NCBI GenBank assembly: GCA_017997315.1
Contig: JAGOFF010000160.1
Span: 1 to 5,734, forward strand
Source of the DNA: Clostridia bacterium
GTDB taxonomy: Bacteria; Bacillota; Clostridia; Saccharofermentanales; UBA5734
DNA length: 5,734 bases
Reading direction: 5' to 3'
The translations under genes and the position numbers were made by a program. The first letter of the stretch is position 1. Every line of letters begins with the position of its first letter. The notes under the pieces are model-generated. The model was given only the letters and a program-made list of their open reading frames with translations, had not been told where the DNA came from and did no database searches. Positions 1-4,733 of this stretch are shown in pieces.

Positions 1-319
1 GGGTGGACCCGGCCGGAGTCGGGGTCGCTTCGCCGTCCGGGTTGGTACCGGAGGAGGCAGACGCCGTCGCGCCGGTTGCCGCGGAACCGGAGGTTGCGGT
101 CGCCGTGGTCCGGGTGGTCCGCCGGGTGCCGGACGTGGAGGTCGGGCCGGACGACGTCGTCATCGAGGTGCCTGAACCGGTCGTGGCCGCCGTGCCGGGT
201 TCCGTCGGGATCGTATAGGGGACACAGCCCGCCAGAAAGGCGATGAGTAGCGCAAGGGCCAAAGCGCAGAGCGCCGGCCGTCGGCTCGGGTGGCGCTGGA
301 AGTCGGGTCCAGGCGGCAA
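1..319 (-). CDS. Secreted lipoprotein with Ser/Thr-rich linker, 5' part only
   Basis: This frame is open from a TTG at 319 to the left edge (106 codons) and has no stop. It starts with a basic n-region (HPSRRP, residues 10-15), then a hydrophobic stretch (about 16-30) and a lipobox LAGC with the acceptor Cys at residue 32. It is therefore predicted to be exported by Sec, lipidated and anchored on the outer face of the membrane. From residue 33 on, the protein is a low-complexity linker rich in Thr, Ser, Gly and Ala, typical of a flexible tether across the cell wall. The functional domain lies beyond the window, so no role can be given. An in-frame TAG lies a few codons upstream and TTG 319 is the only sensible start; a G-rich tract (330-325) sits 5 bases before it. 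It is transcribed away from the pilus operon. The signal peptide is convincing; the exact start is less so. Confidence 0.8.
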   Translation of the reverse strand, partial: MPPGPDFQRHPSRRPALCALALALLIAFLAGCVPYTIPTEPGTAATTGSGTSMTTSSGPTSTSGTRRTTRTTATATSGSAATGATASASSGTNPDGEATPTPAGST

Positions 320-348
320 GAGGATCCCCCGTTTCTATACGGCCGGAC

Positions 349-378
349 TTGTAGTGGCCGGTCCCCTCATTATATAAA
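349..378 (+). promoter_or_regulatory. Possible distal plus-strand promoter for the pilus operon
   Basis: TTGTAG at 349-354 and TATAAA at 373-378 are separated by 18 bases. The -10 overlaps the minus-strand TATAAT, so the two divergent promoters would compete for the same DNA. If used, the pilC leader would be about 75 bases. Both matches are partial, and the proximal TATAAT at 424 is an alternative. Confidence 0.3.
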
Positions 379-397
379 TATTGATAGGGACCCGCAA
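369..397 (-). promoter_or_regulatory. Candidate sigma-A-type promoter for the minus-strand lipoprotein gene
   Basis: Read on the minus strand, a perfect TATAAT lies at 374-369. A weaker TTGCGG lies at 397-392, with a 17-base spacer. Transcription would start near 362 and leave a leader of about 40 bases before the TTG at 319. The sites lie in an AT-rich pocket within otherwise GC-rich DNA, as expected for a promoter. The -35 box matches the consensus at only three positions. Confidence 0.5.
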
Positions 398-415
398 GAA
401 GAACCGCCTGCGGCT

Positions 416-430
416 AATTATTGTATAATT
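416..430 (+). promoter_or_regulatory. Candidate -10 box and perfect dyad for the pilus operon
   Basis: A perfect TATAAT occupies 424-429. It lies inside an inverted repeat, AATTAT (416-421) and ATAATT (425-430), separated by three bases. No good -35 hexamer is present 16-18 bases upstream (around 400-407), where a GC dyad CCGC-CT-GCGG (404-413) sits instead. This could mean activator-dependent transcription or repressor binding over the -10. Transcription would start near 436, leaving a short leader of about 25 bases with no room for a riboswitch. Confidence 0.45.
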
Positions 431-446
431 GGTACACAAACAGGAA

Positions 447-453
447 AAGGGGA
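447..453 (+). promoter_or_regulatory. Ribosome binding site that sets the pilC start
   Basis: AAGGGGA lies 7 bases before ATG 461. The same frame is open upstream to 290, but that extension crosses the AT-rich promoter region and does not resemble the N-terminus of the PilC family. The ATG at 461 is therefore the start. Confidence 0.75.
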
Positions 454-460
454 TACGCGC

Positions 461-1522
461 ATGGAGAAGACCCGGGACCGGTCCCGCATCCGCCTCGACA
501 CCATGGAGCTCTCCTGGCTCTGCGGACAAGTCGCGCTGGTCCTCAAGTCCGGCATCCCGGTCCAGGAAGGCATCGAGATGCTGGCCGACAGCGCGGACAA
601 TCCGCGCACAGCCGCGGTCCTGCGCGCCCTGACCCGCACCGTGGAGCAGCGGCAGCCGCTGTCCACGGCGATGGAACGCCAGGGATCCTTTCCCGCCCAC
701 ATGGTGGGGATGGCCCGGATCGGGGAAGTGTCGGGCAACCTCGATACGGTGATGTCCGGACTGGCCGACTTCTACGAGCGCAGCGCGCGGCTGTCCGCAC
801 GCATCCGTTCCGCCATGACCTACCCCCTCGTCCTGCTGATCATGATGGCTGCGGTCATCGTGCTTCTGGTCGTCCGCGTGCTCCCCATTTTCAGCAACAT
901 CTTCGTCTCGCTCGGCGGCGACATGCCGCCCTTCTCACGGGGCGTGCTGCTGGCCGGGCTGTTCCTGCAGCGGAACTTCGCGGTCCTGCTGGCGGCGGCC
1001 GCGGGACTGGTCGCCGCGCTCTGGGTGTTTTTCCGCATTCCCGCGGGCCGGCGCCTGCTCGACCGTGCCCGCCTCGGACTGCCCGGACTGCGCGGACTCT
1101 ACCGCAAGATCTACGCCTCACGGTTCAGCATGGCGATGTCGTACATGCTGGCCAGCGGGATCGACATGGACACCTCGCTCGAAATGGCGGAAACGATCAT
1201 GGACAACCGCATCGTCGCGGCCCGCGTCGCGGATGCCCGCGCCGCCATGTCGCGCGGCGAGGAGCCGTTCGCGGCGCTCGGCCGCACCGGCATCTTCCCG
1301 CGGCTGTTCATCCGGATGCTGGCCATGGGCAGCAAGGCGGGCGAACTCGACACCGTGATGGGCAAGGTCGCCCGTTCCTACGAGGGCGAGGTCGACGCGC
1401 AGCTCAACCGGCTGACAAGCGTCATCGAGCCCCTGCTGGTCGTAGTCCTGTCGGCGGTCGTCGGCGGGATCCTGCTGACGGTCATGCTGCCGCTCATCGA
1501 CATCATGTCTTCCATCGGTTAG
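461..1522 (+). CDS. pilC: Type IV pilus/type II secretion inner-membrane platform protein, PilC/GspF family
   Basis: This 353-residue polytopic protein would form the platform in the cytoplasmic membrane on which pilins are assembled, and would couple them to the cytoplasmic ATPases. It has the duplicated T2SSF architecture. The first cytoplasmic domain (about 15-120) ends in GEVSGNLD (88-95) and leads into a membrane segment (about 121-141). A second membrane segment follows at about 172-191. The second domain (about 217-320) carries the matching GSKAGELD motif (290-297) and leads into a last membrane segment (about 322-343). It is somewhat shorter than typical PilC proteins (near 400 residues), mainly because the N-terminus is short. 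It is the first gene of the operon. The next gene's ribosome binding site overlaps its TAG stop, which suggests tight coupling. GspF and ComGB are close relatives; pilC is preferred because pilT lies in the same operon. Confidence 0.93.
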   Translation: MEKTRDRSRIRLDTMELSWLCGQVALVLKSGIPVQEGIEMLADSADNPRTAAVLRALTRTVEQRQPLSTAMERQGSFPAHMVGMARIGEVSGNLDTVMSGLADFYERSARLSARIRSAMTYPLVLLIMMAAVIVLLVVRVLPIFSNIFVSLGGDMPPFSRGVLLAGLFLQRNFAVLLAAAAGLVAALWVFFRIPAGRRLLDRARLGLPGLRGLYRKIYASRFSMAMSYMLASGIDMDTSLEMAETIMDNRIVAARVADARAAMSRGEEPFAALGRTGIFPRLFIRMLAMGSKAGELDTVMGKVARSYEGEVDAQLNRLTSVIEPLLVVVLSAVVGGILLTVMLPLIDIMSSIG

Positions 1523-1527
1523 GAGAG
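1521..1527 (+). promoter_or_regulatory. Ribosome binding site favouring a GTG start at 1535
   Basis: AGGAGAG overlaps the pilC stop codon. It lies 7 bases before GTG 1535 but 13 bases before the in-frame ATG 1541, so GTG is the better start. The N-terminus differs by only two residues. Confidence 0.6.
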
Positions 1528-1534
1528 TCCGCCC

Positions 1535-1846
1535 GTGCGCATGCGAGACATCCGTTTCCTCACCACGATCGCCGGCATCGCGATGGCGGGCATTCTCATC
1601 GTCGCGGTGTTCATCGCGCTTGCGCAGGTTTCCGGCGGACAGGCCGAGCAGTACCGCGAGATCCAGCTCGAGGCCATCCGCAAGGCCGCGCTGCAGTGCT
1701 ATGCGCTGGAGGGCGCGTACCCGCCCGACCTCGATTATCTGGCCGACCGGTACGGACTGATCCTCGACCCCGACCGTTTCGTCTACCGCTACGAGGTGCC
1801 CGCGGGGAACCTGCCGCCCATTGTCGAGGTGTTTCCCAATGAATAA
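1535..1846 (+). CDS. Small GspG-like membrane protein without prepilin cleavage site
   Basis: This 103-residue protein has one N-terminal membrane segment (about 8-31) and a short soluble part. The stretch around 43-69, with AIRKAALQCYALEGAYPP followed by LDYL, resembles the helix-to-loop region of type II secretion pseudopilins of the GspG type. There the pattern is a helix with Ala/Tyr, then Gly-x-Tyr-Pro. It lacks the Gly/Phe-x-x-x-Glu prepilin peptidase site: the N-terminus is MRMRDIRFLTT and has no acidic residue at the expected place. It may therefore keep its N-terminus and act as an anchored accessory subunit. It lies 12 bases after pilC and overlaps the next gene by 8 bases, so co-translation is likely. 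The exact function is unknown; the assignment to the pilus machinery rests on context and this partial resemblance. Confidence 0.75.
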   Translation: MRMRDIRFLTTIAGIAMAGILIVAVFIALAQVSGGQAEQYREIQLEAIRKAALQCYALEGAYPPDLDYLADRYGLILDPDRFVYRYEVPAGNLPPIVEVFPNE

Positions 1847-2345
1847 GAGGGGATACAGCGGGATCGAAGTCGTTCTGGTCATGATCCTGCTGTTTGCGGT
1901 GTCTTTTCTGGTGTTCTCCACCGTGACCGCGGGCAGCAAGGCCTACTTCAACCTGTCCGAGAGCCAGGGGCGGGACGCCGACCTGCGGGTGGGAATGTCT
2001 TTCCTCGATGTGAAGCTGCGCAAGAACGACGTCGCGGACAGCGTGCGCGTCCGTGCGAACCCGTTCGGGGAGGGCGAGGCCGTCTGCATCCGTTCCGCGG
2101 TCGACGGCCGTTCTTTCGACACCTGGATCTACTGCCTCGACGGCGGACTGTACGAGTTGTTCCTGCAGGCGGATACGGCGCCGACGCATGACTTGGCGGT
2201 CCGGATCACGGGCACCGACCGTATGGAGATCCGGCTGGAGTCCGACGGGCTGCTGCGGATCGAACTTGCGCTCGACGATCCCGAAGGGGGGACGGACGGC
2301 ATCCGGCTCGCCGGGACGTTCTACCTCAAGACGGGGGTGGCCTGA
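1839..2345 (+). CDS. Prepilin-like protein with RG/YSGIE site, DUF4860-like
   Basis: This 168-residue protein starts MNKRGYSGIEVVLV, which fits a type IV prepilin signal: a short basic leader, cleavage after Gly5, Tyr as the new first residue and Glu at +5 (Glu10). A hydrophobic helix follows to about residue 29. The region after it (DLRVGMSFLDVKLRKND, 48-64, then NPFGEG and TWIYCLDGGLYELF) matches my recollection of the DUF4860 family, found beside pilus genes in Clostridia; this was not checked against a database. Cys83 and Cys99 could form a disulfide in the exported domain. GAGGTG at 1826-1831 lies 7 bases before ATG 1839. A TTG upstream at 1821 is less likely because it would place residues before the basic leader. 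It is probably a minor pilin or pseudopilin; its role in the fibre is unknown. Confidence 0.8.
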   Translation: MNKRGYSGIEVVLVMILLFAVSFLVFSTVTAGSKAYFNLSESQGRDADLRVGMSFLDVKLRKNDVADSVRVRANPFGEGEAVCIRSAVDGRSFDTWIYCLDGGLYELFLQADTAPTHDLAVRITGTDRMEIRLESDGLLRIELALDDPEGGTDGIRLAGTFYLKTGVA

Positions 2346-2346
2346 C

Positions 2347-2859
2347 ATGCGCCGCAGGATCGGACCCCGTCCCATTCCGCATTCCGTTCCTCCGTGTGCA
2401 GGTGCCGACCCGGCCGGGAAACGGGGCTTCACGCTCGCGGAGATCGTCGCGTCCATCGCGCTGATCGCGGTGGTGGGGGTATTCCTTGTCCAGATGTTTG
2501 CGGCTTCGGACACGCTCTCGGCCAAAGCGCGCTCGCTGGATTGTGCGGTTACGGTCTGCGCTTCCGTGGCCGACCGCTGGAAGAGCGGAACGGAACCCGA
2601 CGGATTCGACCGCATTCCGGAGATCGCGGGATCCATCGAAGGCGGGACGAACTGGCGTTATCTACCGGTGGACCGCAGGATGGTTCCTTGCGCTGAAGCG
2701 GAAGCGGCTTATATGATGGAGCTGGTTCTGACGGACGACGGGGACGGGGTCTACAATCTGCAGATCCGCGTCGTCGAGGCGGACAACGGATGGAACACCG
2801 AGCTGCCCGCGGAAAACCATGTGCTCCACGAACTCCAGGTCAGCCGGTATTTTGGGTAA
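2347..2859 (+). CDS. Type IV prepilin-like protein with RG/FTLAE cleavage site
   Basis: This 170-residue protein carries a textbook prepilin peptidase site, KRG/FTLAEIVASIALIAV. It would be cleaved after Gly27, methylated at Phe28, and has Glu32 at +5, followed by a hydrophobic helix to about residue 52. The C-terminal domain shows no family I recognise. It contains Cys66, Cys71 and Cys115 and a NWRYLPVD segment (102-109). The leader is long for a type IVa prepilin (27 residues, rich in Arg and Pro). No alternative in-frame ATG, GTG or TTG lies between 2347 and the cleavage site, and GGGGGTGG sits 6 bases before the ATG, so the long leader appears real. The gene starts one base after the preceding stop. 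It could be the fibre subunit of this locus or a minor pilin; the sequence alone does not decide. Confidence 0.85.
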   Translation: MRRRIGPRPIPHSVPPCAGADPAGKRGFTLAEIVASIALIAVVGVFLVQMFAASDTLSAKARSLDCAVTVCASVADRWKSGTEPDGFDRIPEIAGSIEGGTNWRYLPVDRRMVPCAEAEAAYMMELVLTDDGDGVYNLQIRVVEADNGWNTELPAENHVLHELQVSRYFG

Positions 2860-2878
2860 TCGGGCAAGGGAGGACAGG

Positions 2879-3412
2879 ATGCGCCACAGCGGACCTATCC
2901 ATGCTATACGGTTTTCGTCGGGCGGCTTGCGCTCACGCCGCGGCAGCGCTTCCGCGCTGATCGTTCTGATGGTCGTCCTGCTGGCGGTTTTCGGCGCCAT
3001 GGCGCTGGCTTCCGCCGCCGCGAACCTGCGGCTGGCCAGACGGCACGCGGACTGGTCCAAGGAGTATTATACGTTCGATGCCGCAGCGGAACGTCTGCTG
3101 GCCGCCGTCGACACGATGGCGGAGGAGTCCTCGGCCGGCGGGCAGAATGCCGCCGCACTGGCGACGCGGCTGGCCGGGCTCCGGCTGGACGGAATCGACT
3201 CGGTGGAGGCCGCGGTGTCGGACGGCCGGCTCGTGGTCGATGCGGTCGCAGGGGATCCCGAGCAACGCGGCATCCTTGTTTCGATCGCGGTTCCCGTCGA
3301 CGGTGCCGGTTCGGTGCTCGCGGGGGATCCTGTCGTACTCCGCTGGAGCCAGTTCCAGAAGCCGTTCGAGTACGGCACCGGACCGGGCGGTCTGTGGGAC
3401 GGTTCCCGGTGA
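2879..3412 (+). CDS. PilX-like minor pilin candidate without Glu+5
   Basis: This 177-residue protein has an unusually long basic N-terminus (residues 1-22, ending RSRRG), a single membrane helix (about 25-48) and an exported domain. The layout RRG-SASALIVLMVV, then a helix, then LARRHADWSKEYYTFDAAAERLL (50-73, written here as a span) recalls PilX N-terminal regions. In those, a Gly precedes a hydrophobic helix that runs into a Tyr/Asp/Ala/Glu-rich amphipathic helix. Cleavage after Gly22 is possible, but Leu27, not Glu, would be at +5, as in PilX/GspK-type subunits that sit at a fibre tip. AAGGGAGG at 2866-2873 lies 5 bases before ATG 2879, so this start is well supported. The remaining domain has no motif I recognise. 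Its pilus role is inferred from position and topology. Confidence 0.75.
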   Translation: MRHSGPIHAIRFSSGGLRSRRGSASALIVLMVVLLAVFGAMALASAAANLRLARRHADWSKEYYTFDAAAERLLAAVDTMAEESSAGGQNAAALATRLAGLRLDGIDSVEAAVSDGRLVVDAVAGDPEQRGILVSIAVPVDGAGSVLAGDPVVLRWSQFQKPFEYGTGPGGLWDGSR

Positions 3413-3455
3413 CCGCGGTCCGCAAGGGCGGCCTGACCGGCCGACAAGGTAGGGG

Positions 3456-4523
3456 ATGATGGAAATGGATATCGTGGCTGTCCTCAAGGAAGCCGTACAA
3501 CGCAAGGCGTCCGACGTGTTCATCACGGTCGGCGTGCCGCCCACCCTGAAAATCGACGGCGCACTGGTCTGCAGCGCGGCGGAGCCGGAGCGCATGACAC
3601 CGGCCGACACCCAGGCGGTCGCCGAGCGGCTGATGACCAAGCTGCGCGACATCCGGACTTTCCAGGATACCGGAGAGTGCGACTTTGCGATCTCGATGCC
3701 CGAGATCGGCCGGTTCCGGATCAACGCGTTCAACCAGCGTGGCTCCTGCGCGATCTCGATCCGGCGCATCTACCTCGAGCTCCCCGATCCGGATGCGCTG
3801 CGGATTCCCGCCACCGTCCTCGACCTCGCGCGGCTCAACCGCGGCCTGGTGCTGGTCACCGGCCCGACGGGCTGCGGCAAGACCACGACATTGGCGGCGA
3901 TCATCGACAAGATCAACCGGGAGCGCGCCTGCCATGTCCTGACACTCGAGGATCCGATCGAGTACCTGCACAGGCACCGCATGAGCATCATCAACCAGCG
4001 CGAGATCGGTACGGACACCTTGTCCTATGCCGCGGGGCTGCGCGCCGCCATGCGGGAATCCCCCGACGTCATCCTCATCGGCGAGATGCGCGACCTGGAG
4101 ACCATCTCCATCGCGCTTACCGCGGCGGAAACCGGCCACCTGGTGCTTTCGACGCTGCATACGGTCGGCGCCGCCAAGACCATCGACCGGGTCGTCGACA
4201 TCTTCCCGCCCAACCAGCAGCAGCAGATCAAGATACAGCTGTCCACCGTGCTGCAGGCGGTGGTGTCGCAGCAGCTCGTCCCGTCCGCGCCGTTCGGGCT
4301 GGTGCCTGCGTTCGAGATCATGAAAGTCAACGGTGCGATCCGGAACATGATCCGGGAAGGCAAGACGCCGCAGATCGACGGAGTCATGCAGATGGCGGGG
4401 GATCAAGGCATGTCGACCATGGACAACAGCCTGGTCGCGCTGTTCCGGGACGGAGCGATCGACCGGGACGACGCCATCCATTATGCGGGCAATCCGGACG
4501 GCATCCAGCGATTTTTGAACTGA
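3456..4523 (+). CDS. pilT: Type IV pilus retraction ATPase PilT
   Basis: This is a 355-residue hexameric motor ATPase of the cytoplasm that depolymerises the pilus at the platform, giving twitching, surface pulling or DNA uptake. The N-terminal domain (KASDVFITVGVPPTLKIDG, about 17-35) is typical of PilT. The ATPase core has Walker A GPTGCGKT (136-143), an Asp box LEDPIEY (164-170), Walker B SPDVILIGEMRD (202-213) and a His box TGHLVLSTLHT (226-236). The motif AIRNMIREGKTPQI (294-307) marks PilT rather than PilB or GspE. Walker A has Cys140 where Ser is usual. The length is normal for PilT. The start is uncertain: ATG codons at 3456, 3459 and 3465 are all in frame, and the G-rich site (3446-3455) suits 3465 or 3456 best. 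It is the last gene of the operon and is followed by a terminator. Confidence 0.96.
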   Translation: MMEMDIVAVLKEAVQRKASDVFITVGVPPTLKIDGALVCSAAEPERMTPADTQAVAERLMTKLRDIRTFQDTGECDFAISMPEIGRFRINAFNQRGSCAISIRRIYLELPDPDALRIPATVLDLARLNRGLVLVTGPTGCGKTTTLAAIIDKINRERACHVLTLEDPIEYLHRHRMSIINQREIGTDTLSYAAGLRAAMRESPDVILIGEMRDLETISIALTAAETGHLVLSTLHTVGAAKTIDRVVDIFPPNQQQQIKIQLSTVLQAVVSQQLVPSAPFGLVPAFEIMKVNGAIRNMIREGKTPQIDGVMQMAGDQGMSTMDNSLVALFRDGAIDRDDAIHYAGNPDGIQRFLN

Positions 4524-4540
4524 CGCGCATCCGGCGTCAG
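4520..4540 (+). other. Hairpin spanning the pilT stop codon
   Basis: CTGACGC (4520-4526) and GCGTCAG (4534-4540) form a perfect 7-base stem with a 7-base loop. The stem contains the TGA stop of pilT (4521-4523). No T-tract follows, so it is not a terminator by itself. It may protect the 3' end of the message or affect termination of translation. Confidence 0.5.
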
Positions 4541-4568
4541 CGCTCCCGCGTCGAGACACGACGAACCA

Positions 4569-4599
4569 GGACGCCGCCGGATCCGCCGGGCGTCCTTTT
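4569..4599 (+). terminator. Rho-independent terminator of the pilus operon
   Basis: GGACGCC (4569-4575) pairs with GGCGTCC (4589-4595), and TTTT follows at once (4596-4599). The 13-base loop contains the palindrome CGGATCCG, which may add an inner stem. It lies about 45 bases after the pilT stop and works only in the plus direction, since no T-tract follows on the other strand. It separates the pilus operon from tyrA. Confidence 0.8.
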
Positions 4600-4653
4600 C
4601 ATTCCAGAGAGGCTGTCGGATGAAAGGGTGAGCGATTCTGAACGCTATGCGAA

Positions 4654-4682
4654 TTGACGAGCCGGGGAAAACAGAACAAAAT
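4654..4682 (+). promoter_or_regulatory. Candidate promoter for tyrA
   Basis: TTGACG (4654-4659) and CAAAAT (4677-4682) are separated by 17 bases, giving five and four consensus matches. The start point would be near 4689, about 45 bases before the tyrA ATG. It lies in the AT-rich part of the gap between the terminator and tyrA. The rest of the gap (4600-4653) shows nothing recognisable, and no T-box or other leader RNA motif is visible. Confidence 0.5.
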
Positions 4683-4699
4683 AAACCATACTTCCCGGT
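4661..4699 (+). repeat. Inverted repeat around the tyrA promoter -10 region
   Basis: GCCGGGGA (4661-4668) can pair with TTCCCGGT (4692-4699): six Watson-Crick and two G-T pairs. The arms enclose an A-rich, 23-base loop that contains the candidate -10. It could be a DNA operator or, if transcription starts further upstream, an mRNA stem before the tyrA ribosome binding site. It may also be chance. Confidence 0.3.
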
Positions 4700-4718
4700 A
4701 GATATGTAGCAGGGCAGC

Positions 4719-4726
4719 AGGAAGGG
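4719..4726 (+). promoter_or_regulatory. Ribosome binding site of tyrA
   Basis: AGGAAGGG lies 7 bases before ATG 4734 and only 4 bases before the in-frame GTG 4731, so ATG 4734 is the likely start. Confidence 0.7.
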
Positions 4727-4733
4727 CATCGTG

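Noticed and set aside
1..12. GGGTGGACCC at the left edge, recalling a T-box core
   Set aside because: The match to the T-box core is incomplete, no aminoacyl-tRNA or amino acid gene follows it, and it lies inside the lipoprotein gene.
3..218. Plus-strand open frame rich in Val, Ala, Pro and Glu
   Set aside because: It is the complement of the Ser/Thr-rich linker of the minus-strand lipoprotein, which has a clear signal peptide and lipobox.
431..460. Possible c-di-GMP riboswitch before pilC, as known for some clostridial pilus operons
   Set aside because: The leader from the proximal promoter is too short and no conserved riboswitch core is visible; even the distal promoter gives only about 75 bases.
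421..1842. Long plus-strand open frame overlapping pilC and the next gene
   Set aside because: It is the +1-type shadow of pilC, extremely rich in Arg, His and Pro, with no family motifs; such shadows are common in GC-rich DNA.
2904..4559. Long minus-strand open frame of about 550 codons opposite pilT
   Set aside because: It lies opposite pilT, whose motifs are intact; the product is Arg/Asp/His-rich and shows no domain.
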